Shown here piece by piece: positions 29,876 through 38,471 of a stretch of 64,000 bases of DNA (its first letter is position 1; the number at the start of each line of letters is the position of its first letter). This DNA comes from Streptomyces sp. NK15101 (GTDB lineage Bacteria; Actinomycetota; Actinomycetes; Streptomycetales; Streptomycetaceae). The translations under genes were made by a program, and so were the position numbers. Location of the stretch: NCBI RefSeq assembly GCF_020400725.1, contig NZ_JAINVG010000033.1:1-64000 (forward strand), given 5' to 3'. Under the pieces are notes generated by a model. That model was not told the DNA's origin and made no database searches. It saw only the letters and a list, made by a program, of their open reading frames with translations.

Positions 29876-32104
29876 GTGAGTACGGCCGCGGGGCTCGCTA
29901 CCATGCGCGATGTGAATTCACGCGCGCGCTGGCTCGTAGGGATCGCGAGTACCGCCGGGGCGTTCGCCGCCGCCGGCGCGGGATGGGACGCGTTCGGGGA
30001 CGTCGGACCCGTGCAGTACGCACTCGCGGGAGTCACCGCCCTGGCCAGCGGCGCCCTGGCCTATGCCCAGAGCGCCAGGAGCGGCCCGAGCACGCCGGGG
30101 ACTCCGGTGCCGCGGGAATTACCCCGTGACATCAGCGACTTCACCGGTCGGCGGAGTGAACTCGACGACCTGGAAGGGCTCCTGCGCCGACGCGGCCGGT
30201 CGGCGGGCCCCCTCGTGGCCGCCATCGCGGGCAAGGGGGGCCTGGGCAAGACGACCCTCGCGATACGGGCGGCGCAGAGTGCGGCGGACGACTATCCGGA
30301 CGGCCAGCTGTTCGCGAACTTACGGGGGTACGACCCCGTCCCCGCCGAACCGGAGGGGATACTGGCGCACTTCCTGCGGGCGCTGGGCACCGACCCCCGT
30401 GAGATACCGGACGCGCTGCACGACCGCGAGCAGCTGCTGCGCACCCTCACCGCCGGACGCCGACTGCTCATCGTCCTCGACAACGCCAACGGTCCCCGCC
30501 AGGTGCGGCCCCTGCTGCCCGGCACCCCGGACGTCGCCGTGATCGTCACCAGCCGTACCCCGCTCAGCACCATCGAAGGAGCCCGCACGATCGTGCTTGA
30601 CCTCTTGGAACCCGATGAGGCGGTCGAGTTGCTGGGCCGGGTGGCGGGGGCCCGGCGCGTGGCGGACGACCCGGCGGCCGCACGACGCCTGGTGGCGCTC
30701 TGCGGGCACCTGCCCCTGGCCGTACGCATCGCGGGGGCGCGACTGGCGGAGCGGCCCGACGTCCCGCTGGCGGACCTCGCCGACCGGCTCGCCGACGAAC
30801 GCGACCGGCTCGACCACCTGGAGATCGGCGACCTCGACGTCCGTTCCACGTTCATGCTCAGCCATCGGGGTCTGTCGGAGGAACAGCAGCGGGCCTTCCG
30901 CATGCTCGGGCTCTTCCCCGGCACGGACTTCGCGGCCTGGGCGCTCGCCGCGCTCATGGACGTCCCGCTGCGCACCGCCGAGCACCACCTCGACGCCCTG
31001 GTGTCCGCGCAGCTGCTCGACGCGACCGGCCCCGACGAGACCGGCACCGTCCGCTACGCCTTCCACGACCTGATCCGCGCCCTCGCCCGCGAGCAGCCCG
31101 AGCCCGGGGCGGCGGCCGCGACGCAGCGGCTCCTGGGCGCTTACCTCACGCTCGCCGCCACAGCGGAGGACCGCTTCCAGCCCGGCGAGGTCCGCAAGAC
31201 CAGCGCCCACCCGCGCCACCCGGTCGAGGCCCGCGCCCTCGACCGGCTGCTGCAGGATCCGGTGACCTGGTTCATCAGCGAGCAGCGCAACATCGTCGCC
31301 TGTGTGCGGCTGGCCACGGCGCGCGAGTTCTGGGACGCGGCGTGGGAGCTCACCCACATCGGCGCCCCGTTCTTCGAGATGCTGGCCACCTGGGACGACT
31401 GGGAGGCCGCCGTCGGGCTGGCCCTCGACGCGGCTCGCCGGTCGGGCGACCGCCGGGCCGAGGCCATCACGCTCTTCGACACCGGGGCGCTCCGCCGGGA
31501 CCTGGGCCGGCTCGACGAGGCCCTGGTGGCGTACGAGGGCGCCCGCGCCGGGTACACCGCGTCCGGCGACGAGCACGGGCTGGCTGCCCTCCTGCTGCTC
31601 GAGGGCATCGTCCACCGCAACCTGGGGGACTGGGAGCGGGCGGCCCGGCTGCTCGGCGACGGCGTCGTACGCCTCTCGGCGGCCGGGGACCGCAGGCTCG
31701 CGGCCCAGTCCCGGCGCAGCCTCGCGATCGTCCGTGGCAACCAGGGACGGCACGGCGAGGCGATCCCGCTGTTCCAGGAGGCGCTGGCCGAGTTCCAGAA
31801 CCTGGGCGACCGGCGGGCCGAGGCGTACGCCTGGCGGAACCTGGCCCAGGCCCAGCTGGAGTTCGGCGAGCCCTCGGCTTCGGCACGCTCGTTCGCCCGG
31901 AGTCTGGAGATGACCCAGCGGCTGCGGGACCAGCGGGGCGAGGCGAGGGCGCTGCAGGGCCTCGGCCGTGTGAGCGTCGCCGAGGGGGCCGCGGCGGTGG
32001 CGCTGCGGCGTTTCACCCAGGCCCGGCAGATCGCCGAGGCGACCCACGACCGCGTCCTCATCCGGGAACTGGACCGCGACATCGTCTCGGCGAACCGCTC
32101 GTAG
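29876..32104 (+). CDS. Membrane-anchored STAND NTPase (NB-ARC) with TPR repeats
   Basis: 742 residues from GTG 29876 (GGAGA five bases upstream); ATG 29903 is an alternative. Two hydrophobic segments lie at about residues 19-35 and 47-64, then a linker with FTGRRSELDDLEGLLRRRGR. The NB-ARC domain has the P-loop GKGGLGKTT at about 119-127, Walker B RLLIVLDNA and a sensor TSRTPLS. GHLPLAVRIAGARLAERPD is the typical GLPLA region, followed by a winged-helix segment. From about residue 490, TPR repeats (AITLFDTGALRRDLGRLDEA, RNLGDWERAARLLGDGVVRL, IPLFQEALAEFQNLGDRRAE). It resembles the C-terminal two thirds of AfsR-type regulators, but the DNA-binding domain is replaced by a membrane segment. Role unknown. 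Confidence 0.88.
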   Translation: MSTAAGLATMRDVNSRARWLVGIASTAGAFAAAGAGWDAFGDVGPVQYALAGVTALASGALAYAQSARSGPSTPGTPVPRELPRDISDFTGRRSELDDLEGLLRRRGRSAGPLVAAIAGKGGLGKTTLAIRAAQSAADDYPDGQLFANLRGYDPVPAEPEGILAHFLRALGTDPREIPDALHDREQLLRTLTAGRRLLIVLDNANGPRQVRPLLPGTPDVAVIVTSRTPLSTIEGARTIVLDLLEPDEAVELLGRVAGARRVADDPAAARRLVALCGHLPLAVRIAGARLAERPDVPLADLADRLADERDRLDHLEIGDLDVRSTFMLSHRGLSEEQQRAFRMLGLFPGTDFAAWALAALMDVPLRTAEHHLDALVSAQLLDATGPDETGTVRYAFHDLIRALAREQPEPGAAAATQRLLGAYLTLAATAEDRFQPGEVRKTSAHPRHPVEARALDRLLQDPVTWFISEQRNIVACVRLATAREFWDAAWELTHIGAPFFEMLATWDDWEAAVGLALDAARRSGDRRAEAITLFDTGALRRDLGRLDEALVAYEGARAGYTASGDEHGLAALLLLEGIVHRNLGDWERAARLLGDGVVRLSAAGDRRLAAQSRRSLAIVRGNQGRHGEAIPLFQEALAEFQNLGDRRAEAYAWRNLAQAQLEFGEPSASARSFARSLEMTQRLRDQRGEARALQGLGRVSVAEGAAAVALRRFTQARQIAEATHDRVLIRELDRDIVSANRS

Positions 32105-32699
32105 CGGGCGCCGGCTCGGCCGTGCCGTCTCTCTTCCTCCGCCGGTTCCGGCGGTGTTCCGGGGTGGGTGTCCTCGTCGATTCCGGCGCCCGGCCCGTCC
32201 CGCTCCTTGTACGGTGGTGAGTACGGGTCCGGTGCCGCCGACTCCCCCGTTTGCCGGCACCGGACCCCCTGCGACCGCTCTCCCATGGCGGTCGGCTCCT
32301 GGCGGCGCCGAGGGGCACGGCGGGCCCGGCACCTGACAGAGCGCGCCGAACGCTTCGGGCTGCTCCTCTCCCGCGCCCGCACCGTGGCGGTCGCCCCGGC
32401 CGACGAGTCCGAGGTGCTCGCCCGTTTCGCCGAGCGGGCCCGTCCGGCACCGCACCCTCCAGACGGCCCTCATCGGCACCCGGGGCCTGGACCGGACCGA
32501 TCAGCCACTGTGACGCGTCTGACGCCGATCGCCGGAAGGTTCGTTCTGTTTCGCGAGTGAACCCGAACTGACAGCTGATCTAGGTTAGTTGAACGGTTTC
32601 CGGTCGTCTCCGGTGGGCAGGTTTGCAGAGCCGTGGACCGGGCATCGTCCGGCTTCGCGGCACAGCGATGCGGGCCGGAGTGAGAAGGAGGTCGGTCCC
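32105..32699 (+). other. Gap between STAND gene and terpene synthase
   Basis: 595 bases holding one possible small gene (32285-32560). Bases 32560-32600 are more A+T-rich and probably contain the terpene synthase promoter. Confidence 0.45.
32285..32560 (+). CDS. Possible small basic protein, unrecognised
   Basis: A 91-codon frame from ATG 32285 reads MAVGSWRRRGARRARHLTER, then AERFGLLLSRARTVAVAPAD and SEVLARFAERARPA. Its first 60 codons show clear G/C third-position bias, and the helical Arg-rich composition looks protein-like. The last 30 codons lose this bias, so the true end may lie elsewhere or the gene may be broken. No good ribosome-binding site and no family recognised. Confidence 0.3.
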   Translation: MAVGSWRRRGARRARHLTERAERFGLLLSRARTVAVAPADESEVLARFAERARPAPHPPDGPHRHPGPGPDRSATVTRLTPIAGRFVLFRE

Positions 32700-33731
32700 A
32701 TGACCGTGCGTGCCGTCGAGCTGCCGCAGTTGTGGATGCCCTACGCGCTGCGGGTGAATCCGTATCTGTCCGCTCTGCACGAGGAGAGCGAGTCCTGGGC
32801 GCGCGGCATGGGGATGCTGGACGGCGGCCAGTGGCCTCCGGCCCGCCCCGCGATCTGGACACGGTCGGAGTTCCACGCCATGACCGTCGACCAGCTGACC
32901 GCCTGGACCCTTCCCGACGCCTCGTTCGAGGCCTTACGGATCAACCACCGGTTCAACGTCTGGGCCCTCGCCTGGGACGACTACTTCGCCTCCGCCTTCA
33001 AGCAGACCGGCGACCTGCCCGGAGCCCGGGCCTTCACCACCCGGCTGCACGCCTTCCTGCGGCCCGAGCGCGGGGCCCGGCTGCCCGAGCCGACGAACGC
33101 GGTCGAGCGGGGGATCGCCGATCTGCAGCAGCAGCTCTTCCCGCCGGGGCTGGCGCACTGGCGAGTGGAATTCAACCGGGCACTGGCGCGGTACATCGAC
33201 GCGGGGGTCGAGGAACTGGCCAACAGCCGCAGCGGCCGCATTCCCCACCTGATCGATTACGCGCCGTTCCGCCGGGAGAGCTTCGCCGCCTACACCGCTC
33301 CCTATTCCGTCGAATTGGCCACCGGCGCGCGAATACCCGAACAGATACGGCACACCCGGACCATCCGTGCCCTGCTCGACGCCTTCATGGATTTCATGGG
33401 GCTGGCGAACGACATCGCGTCCTACGAGAGGGAGGTGCACGAGGAGAAGGACGTCAACAACCTGGTCCTGGTCGTCGGGACGTCCCTGGGCATCGCCCTC
33501 CACGACGCCGTGCCCGCCGCGCTGAACCTGGTGAACGCCCGGCTGCGGGACTTCGAGCACCTCCGGCGGAGCGAGCTGCCGCCGCTCGTCCGGCGGGCCG
33601 GTCTCGACCGCGACGAGCGGGCCGAGCTCGAGACCTGGCTCGGGGGAGCCTGCGGCTTCCTCTCCGGCCTCCACGCCTGGTACACCGGAGCACCCCGCTA
33701 CGCCGCCGGGGACGTCTCGTTCCCGGGGTGA
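32700..33731 (+). CDS. Terpene synthase, class I (bacterial sesquiterpene-type)
   Basis: 343 residues. Class I synthases ionise prenyl diphosphates with three Mg2+ held by two motifs. The second motif is intact: N237-D-I-A-S241-Y-E-R-E245 (NDIASYERE). The first, at 93-98, reads DDYFAS, so the third acidic residue of the usual DDxxD/E is Ala. AAGGAGG lies eight bases before ATG 32700. The gene converges on the conservon P450 with only 27 bases between. Product unknown. Confidence 0.87.
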   Translation: MTVRAVELPQLWMPYALRVNPYLSALHEESESWARGMGMLDGGQWPPARPAIWTRSEFHAMTVDQLTAWTLPDASFEALRINHRFNVWALAWDDYFASAFKQTGDLPGARAFTTRLHAFLRPERGARLPEPTNAVERGIADLQQQLFPPGLAHWRVEFNRALARYIDAGVEELANSRSGRIPHLIDYAPFRRESFAAYTAPYSVELATGARIPEQIRHTRTIRALLDAFMDFMGLANDIASYEREVHEEKDVNNLVLVVGTSLGIALHDAVPAALNLVNARLRDFEHLRRSELPPLVRRAGLDRDERAELETWLGGACGFLSGLHAWYTGAPRYAAGDVSFPG

Positions 33732-33758
33732 GGGCAGCGGGGTCGCACCGGTACCGGC

Positions 33759-35204
33759 CTACCTCCTGCGCAGGAGGCGCCTGACGCGCGTCAGCCAGGA
33801 GGCGCGGGGTCCGGGCCGCCGGACCTGGCCGGGATCGGTCGCGGGCGGCGGGAGCGGCACGGGCCTGCCGGTGCTCTGGGGCGGCGGGGCCGGGAGCGGG
33901 GCAGGGAGGGTGTCGGACTGGGGCGGGCGCGGGGCGAAGGTCACGGGCAGGGCCGTGAGGTGCCGGGCCCAGGTGGAGGAGCGCCAGCTGAGGCTCTCCT
34001 CGGGGACGGCCAGCGCGATGTCGGGCAGCCGGGTGAGCAGGATGTCGATGCCCGCGTCGGCGATGATGCGGCCGATGTCCTGGCCCGGGCATTCGTGCGT
34101 GCCCGCGCTGAAGGACAGGTGCGCGCGGTTGTGGTGCACGGGCGTCGAGGAGTCCGGGCGGATCGCCTCGTCGACGTTGCCCGCGGCCAGTCCGAGCAGG
34201 AGCATGTCCCCCGCATTGATCTCCTGTCCCCCGAGGGTGGTGTCGCCGTTGGCCCAGCGGCCCGGGCACACCATGAGCGGCGGCTCGTCCCAGAGGACCT
34301 GCTCCACCGCCTCGGGCAGCGTCATCTGGCCGCCCGCCAGCGAACCGCGGAACCGGGGATCGGTGACGACCATGCGCATGACGTTCGACATGAGGTTGGC
34401 GGTCGTCTCGTAGCCGGCGAGCAGGATGAGCCGCAGGTGGTGCTGGACCTCCTCGTCCGTGAGGCCCGCGGGATGGGCGAGCAGCGCGGAGGCGATGTCG
34501 TGCCCCGGCCGGACGCGCTTCTCGGCGACGAGCTGTTCGAGGCACTCCAGCACGTAGGCGTTGCTGGCGAGCGAGGTCTCGGTGGCCTTGAAGAGGTCGC
34601 GGGCGGCGTGCACGAGTTTGGGGGTGGACTCGTCGGACATCCCGAGCAGATGGCTGAGGGTGAGCATGGGCACGGCCTCGGTGAACTGCTCCACCAGCTC
34701 CGCCTCGCCGCTCTCGCAGAACGTGTCGATCACCTGGTGGGCGAAGCGGGTGATGTGGCGCCGGACGCCCCGGTGGTCGAACTGGTTGAGACCGGCCGTG
34801 ACCGCGCCGCGCAGCCTCTGGTGCTCCTCGCCGTCCGCGCAGACGCAGTCGGGGCGCCAGCCGATCATCGGAATGAGCGGGGAGGTGGCGGGGTCGATCT
34901 CCCCGCTGCGCCAGCCGTGCCAGACGCGGGGGTCGCGGGAGAACTGGGTCGGGCGGCTGGCCACGTCGCGGTTCTCCAGGTATCCCAGGACGAGCCAGGC
35001 ACGTACGTCGCCGTCGAGGAGTACGGGCGCCACCGGGCCGTGGGCGGCGCGCAGCTTCTCGTACAGGCCCATGGGGTCCGTCTCCGCGGCGGGTCCGTAG
35101 AGCCGGGTGGCTCCGCCGGGGCCGTCGGCGATGTGGGCCGGGCAGCCCGGGGGCGGGGCCGCCCCGGGCTGTGCGGTGGCGTGTTCGGTGGGTGGGACGG
35201 TCAT
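33759..35204 (-). CDS. cvnE: Cytochrome P450, conservon CvnE (CYP157-like, no ExxR)
   Basis: 481 residues. Heme-thiolate motif FSAGTHECPGQ at 365-375 with Cys372; I-helix LAGYETTAN at 262-270. The K-helix ExxR, normally EELLR, reads E301-Q-V-L-W305, so both residues are replaced in register (Q and W). The S. coelicolor CYP157 family is described as having EQxLW here, and CYP157 genes belong to conservons. Residues 424-481 are an unusual Pro-rich then Arg-rich tail ending SWLTRVRRLLRRR. ATG 35204 overlaps the CvnD stop (ATGA). It may act with the G-protein system or oxidise the neighbouring terpene (inference). Confidence 0.92.
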   Translation of the reverse strand: MTVPPTEHATAQPGAAPPPGCPAHIADGPGGATRLYGPAAETDPMGLYEKLRAAHGPVAPVLLDGDVRAWLVLGYLENRDVASRPTQFSRDPRVWHGWRSGEIDPATSPLIPMIGWRPDCVCADGEEHQRLRGAVTAGLNQFDHRGVRRHITRFAHQVIDTFCESGEAELVEQFTEAVPMLTLSHLLGMSDESTPKLVHAARDLFKATETSLASNAYVLECLEQLVAEKRVRPGHDIASALLAHPAGLTDEEVQHHLRLILLAGYETTANLMSNVMRMVVTDPRFRGSLAGGQMTLPEAVEQVLWDEPPLMVCPGRWANGDTTLGGQEINAGDMLLLGLAAGNVDEAIRPDSSTPVHHNRAHLSFSAGTHECPGQDIGRIIADAGIDILLTRLPDIALAVPEESLSWRSSTWARHLTALPVTFAPRPPQSDTLPAPLPAPPPQSTGRPVPLPPPATDPGQVRRPGPRASWLTRVRRLLRRR

Positions 35205-35824
35205 GCGGTCTCCTGGGCGGCGGCGAGGGTGCACAGGTAGCCCATCAGCGAGAGCAGGGCGTCGCGGCAGGACGCCCGGTCCCGTGCGTCGCAGGTGACG
35301 ATGGGCACGGATTCGCTGAGGGCCAGAGCGGTGCGGAGGTCTGCTAGGGGGTACTTCGGGGCCTCCGGGAAGGCGTTGACGGCCACGACGAACGGGACGC
35401 GGCGGTCCTCGAGCCGGGTGATGACCTCGAAGGAGACTTCGATCCTGCGGGTGTCGACGAGGACGACGGCGCCGAGCGCGCCCTCGAAGATGCCGTTCCA
35501 CAGGAACCAGAAGCGTTCCTGTCCGGGAGTCCCGAACAGATAGAGGATGAGCTCCTCGTTGATGCTGATCCGTCCGAAGTCCATCGCGACGGTCGTGGTC
35601 TTCTTGTCCTTGGCGCCGGGGTTGTCGTCGATCCCGACGCCCGCCTGCGTCATGGTCTCCTCGGTGGTCAGGGGCGGGATCTCGCTCACCGCCCCGACCA
35701 TGGTGGTCTTGCCGACCCCGAAGCCGCCGACGACCACGACCTTGACTCCCCTGGCGCCGTGCGGCAGCAGCAGGTCGGTGTCGTGCCGGCCGGCATCGAG
35801 TACGTCAGAGCTTGCGTAGTCCAT
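35201..35824 (-). CDS. cvnD: Conservon GTP-binding protein CvnD
   Basis: 207 residues. Small Ras-like GTPase of the prokaryotic conservon type. The P-loop GGFGVGKTTMVGAVSE is at about 34-49, the switch region PPLTTEETMTQAGVGID follows, and FGTPGQERFWFLW carries the G3 region. VAVNAFP takes the place of NKxD. CvnD proteins are thought to work with CvnA-CvnC in a heterotrimeric-G-protein-like membrane complex. The start overlaps the CvnC stop by 20 bases and the stop overlaps the P450 start. Confidence 0.94.
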   Translation of the reverse strand: MDYASSDVLDAGRHDTDLLLPHGARGVKVVVVGGFGVGKTTMVGAVSEIPPLTTEETMTQAGVGIDDNPGAKDKKTTTVAMDFGRISINEELILYLFGTPGQERFWFLWNGIFEGALGAVVLVDTRRIEVSFEVITRLEDRRVPFVVAVNAFPEAPKYPLADLRTALALSESVPIVTCDARDRASCRDALLSLMGYLCTLAAAQETA

Positions 35825-36164
35825 GGATCACCGCCTCCAGTAGGCCGCGTTCGGGGTAGGCCGCCACGGGGACGGGCGCGATCGCCTCGACCCGCTCCTC
35901 CTCGACGAGCTTGGAGAGCAGCACGGTGACGACGCTGAAGGGGAGGCTGAGGTATGCGGAGACCTCGGCCACCGAGAGCGGGTACGAGCACAGGGTGAGG
36001 ATGGCCGCGTGCTCGGGCTGCATGGCGGGATCGGGCTCGGACCTCGTCGCGATGAGCGTGACCAGGTTGAAGGTCTTGGCCGCGGAGTCCGCCGGGCCAC
36101 CGGTAATGACGTAGAGCGGGACGGGTGTGCCTTCATTCCAGGGGTCCTGGTTCTCCGACGTCAC
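35805..36164 (-). CDS. cvnC: DUF742 protein, conservon CvnC
   Basis: 119 residues. DUF742 (PF05331) winged-helix-like protein: VPLYVITGGPADSAAKTFNL, LTLCSYPLSVAEVSAYLSLP and SVVTVLLSKLVEEERV. In conservons CvnC interacts with the other Cvn proteins; its exact action is not settled. ATG 36164 overlaps the CvnB stop by four bases. Confidence 0.94.
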   Translation of the reverse strand: MTSENQDPWNEGTPVPLYVITGGPADSAAKTFNLVTLIATRSEPDPAMQPEHAAILTLCSYPLSVAEVSAYLSLPFSVVTVLLSKLVEEERVEAIAPVPVAAYPERGLLEAVIHGLRKL

Positions 36165-36568
36165 ATCGCCTGCCCGACGTCCTCACGGGGAGGGCTGGTC
36201 ATGTGCTGGCCGATCCGGATCACCAGCGTCCGCATGCGGTCGCCGAGGAGTCCGGCGTCCACCTCCTGGTCGGCGAGGACCGCGAGATAGGCCCCGGGGC
36301 CGGCCGCCATCAGGGAGAAGTAGCCGCCGTCGGCCTCGATCCCGACCATCCGCGTCGATCCGTCCCCCTGCGGGAACATCTGGGAGATGGCCCGCGCCAG
36401 GCTCTGGATTCCGGAGCAGGCGGCGGCGATCGCGTCGGCGGTGTCGGGGGCCGTGTTCGCCTGCCCGATGCACAGGCCGTCCGACGACAGGACGACCACG
36501 TGTCGCACGTACGGGACGCTGCCCACGAGCTCCGTGAGCATCCAGTCCATGTTCGGCAGTGGCTGCAT
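36161..36568 (-). CDS. cvnB: Roadblock/LC7 protein, conservon CvnB
   Basis: 135 residues starting MQPLPNMDWMLTELVGSVPY. Roadblock/LC7 domain (VVLSSDGLCIGQA, ADAIAAACSGIQSLARAI), the type that regulates Ras-like GTPases such as MglA; here its partner would be CvnD. I use ATG 36568, one base past the CvnA stop and preceded by GAGGA; an upstream in-frame ATG at 36583 lies inside CvnA and lacks a ribosome-binding site. Confidence 0.93.
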   Translation of the reverse strand: MQPLPNMDWMLTELVGSVPYVRHVVVLSSDGLCIGQANTAPDTADAIAAACSGIQSLARAISQMFPQGDGSTRMVGIEADGGYFSLMAAGPGAYLAVLADQEVDAGLLGDRMRTLVIRIGQHMTSPPREDVGQAM

Positions 36569-36569
36569 G

Positions 36570-38108
36570 TTACTCGTCCTCATCTGACGGCTCGCTGGGG
36601 GAAGGGGAAGGTTCGGCGACCGTTTTCCTGTCGCCTCGCTTGTCGCCGTTGAACGCCTCCCACATCAGCCCCGGCTGGCGGGTACTGCCGGAGGTGCCCC
36701 GGGAGGCCGCCGGATCGGCGGGGGCGGGCCCGGTCTGGACGACCGGGGTGGGGACGGGCGACTCGCGTCGTCGCTGCGGGAGCACGGGGGATTCCCGTCG
36801 TCGTTGCGGGAGTCCGTTGGCGGTCTTCCTGACCTCGCCGGAGCCCGTGGTGGAGTCGAGCGCCGGTGCCGGCCGGGGCAGGACGGGGCCGCCGCCCGCA
36901 CGCCTCCGGGCGACGTCCGGGATCCGCAGGGCGGACTGCGGGACCGTGGTGATCAGACGGCGGGGGACGAGGACCACGGCCCGTACGCCTCCGTAGGCGG
37001 AGGTGCGCAGATCGACCTCGCAGCCGTGCTCGCGGGCCAGCCGGCTGACGACCGGGAGACCGAGCTGGGTGAGCTCGCCGAGGCCCGACAGGTTGATCCC
37101 GGTCTGCGACTGCGCCATGACGCGCTCGACCCGCTGCCGGACCTCTTCGGTGAGTCCGACGCCGCGGTCCTCGATCTCGATGGCGATGCCGGAGGGCACC
37201 TCGCTCGCGGTCACCTCCACGGGGGTGTGCGGCGGCGAGAACGTCGTGGCGTTGTCGAGGAGTTCGGCGAGCAGGTGCATCAGCGGCTCGGCGCCGGGGC
37301 CGATCACCGCCACCTCCGTCACCGACTGGAGCTTCACCCGGGGGTAGTCGACGATGCGGGACATGGCACCGCGCAGGACGTCGTAGAGCGGGATCGCCTT
37401 CGACCACTGACGGCCGGGCCGGGCGTCGCCGAGGACCGCGATGCTGGCCGCGAGGCGGCCGATCAGGGCGTTGCGGTGGTCGACGTCCTGCAGGCCCCGG
37501 GAGACCACGAGGTCCGTGCCGTGCTGGATCTGCATGGCGTGGAGGTCCTTGGCGAGCTGGTGCACGATCGCCTGGACCCGGCGCGCGACGGCCACCAGGG
37601 CCCGCTGGGAGGCGTCCCGGGTGTGCTCCTCCGCCTCCACGGCTTCCAGGAACGTCCGCAGGGCCCCCCTGAGCGCCTCGGTGTAGTCCGGGTCGAGGTG
37701 CTTCCCGAAGGTGACGGCTCCCAGGATCTCCGAGGAGGGGTCGCCCTTCTGCAGGCGGGCGACGGTCGCGGGCAGGAGTTCTTCGGCGAGCCAGACGACG
37801 GTGGCCCGCTGGTCGGCCAGGCGTCCGAGCAGCTCGGCCTCGCGCCGGGCGTGCCGCTCCGCCGCCTCGGCGCTCGCCCGGGTGTGGCGGTCCGCTTCCG
37901 CCGCGCGGGTTCGGCGCGCGGCCGTGGCCGAGGTGACGACCGTCAGGAGCACCGCGGCGAGTCCGCACCAGGCGACCGGTGTCCGTATCCCCTCGGGACA
38001 GAGCAGCAGCGCTATGGCGGAGGCTACGGCCAGAACTCCCGGAGGGAGGAGCCACACCCGGGCGACGGCGGTCGGCCGGGGTCTGGAAATTGAACCTGCA
38101 CGAACCAT
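36570..38108 (-). CDS. cvnA: Conservon sensor protein CvnA (histidine-kinase-like ATPase)
   Basis: 512 residues from ATG 38108. Two hydrophobic segments (VLAVASAIALLL and VAWCGLAAVLLTVVTSATAA) form a hairpin membrane anchor near the N-terminus. A coiled-coil-like Arg/Glu/Ala region follows. The HATPase_c domain has N-box LLAELLDNATTFSPPHTPVE and G1/G2 boxes IEIEDRGVGLTEE and GINLSGLGELTQLGLPVV. There is no receiver domain, as usual for conservons. The C-terminal tail is Pro/Arg-rich and contains LPQRRRESPV twice in tandem. Head gene of the cvn operon. Confidence 0.93.
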   Translation of the reverse strand: MVRAGSISRPRPTAVARVWLLPPGVLAVASAIALLLCPEGIRTPVAWCGLAAVLLTVVTSATAARRTRAAEADRHTRASAEAAERHARREAELLGRLADQRATVVWLAEELLPATVARLQKGDPSSEILGAVTFGKHLDPDYTEALRGALRTFLEAVEAEEHTRDASQRALVAVARRVQAIVHQLAKDLHAMQIQHGTDLVVSRGLQDVDHRNALIGRLAASIAVLGDARPGRQWSKAIPLYDVLRGAMSRIVDYPRVKLQSVTEVAVIGPGAEPLMHLLAELLDNATTFSPPHTPVEVTASEVPSGIAIEIEDRGVGLTEEVRQRVERVMAQSQTGINLSGLGELTQLGLPVVSRLAREHGCEVDLRTSAYGGVRAVVLVPRRLITTVPQSALRIPDVARRRAGGGPVLPRPAPALDSTTGSGEVRKTANGLPQRRRESPVLPQRRRESPVPTPVVQTGPAPADPAASRGTSGSTRQPGLMWEAFNGDKRGDRKTVAEPSPSPSEPSDEDE

Positions 38109-38471
38109 CAAGGGGTCCCTAAACCGTCTGAAATGAACGGACTGAGGTGGTGCGATGCGCCGACGGGTCGCTTCGGGATCGCGCCGATGGCCGCATTCCG
38201 TGCAGCCGCGCTCCGTCCGTGCGCTCGCAGCGTTCATGACTCGCTGTGAGCGCGCCGCAACACATCGGGGAGCATAGTCAGTTCGGGTTCGCCATGTGAC
38301 CTTGCTGGAAGGACGGCCTCCACCGGTCATTCCACGCCCATGAAAACGACCAACTACCGCATCTGAAATGCAATAAACCGATCACGTTATGGCTTCTGCG
38401 ACACAAGGGAGTGGCCGCCACCCGGACATCCGGGCGGCGGCCACTCCCTTGCGCGGAAAGCGCCTCGACGA
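38109..38471. other. Conservon upstream region and terminator
   Basis: 363 bases. The part from 38109 to about 38400 must hold the cvnA promoter; 38336-38396 is distinctly A+T-richer than the surroundings. No convincing gene. Confidence 0.45.
38404..38451 (-). terminator. Strong terminator hairpin
   Basis: A perfect 16-base-pair stem (CAAGGGAGTGGCCGCC with its complement) encloses a second small stem (CCCGGA/TCCGGG). It follows the stop of the minus-strand secreted-protein gene by 21 bases. Confidence 0.9.

Noticed and set aside
30320..32479. Long minus-strand frame opposite the STAND gene
   Set aside because: Shadow of a gene with P-loop and TPR motifs; no domain of its own.
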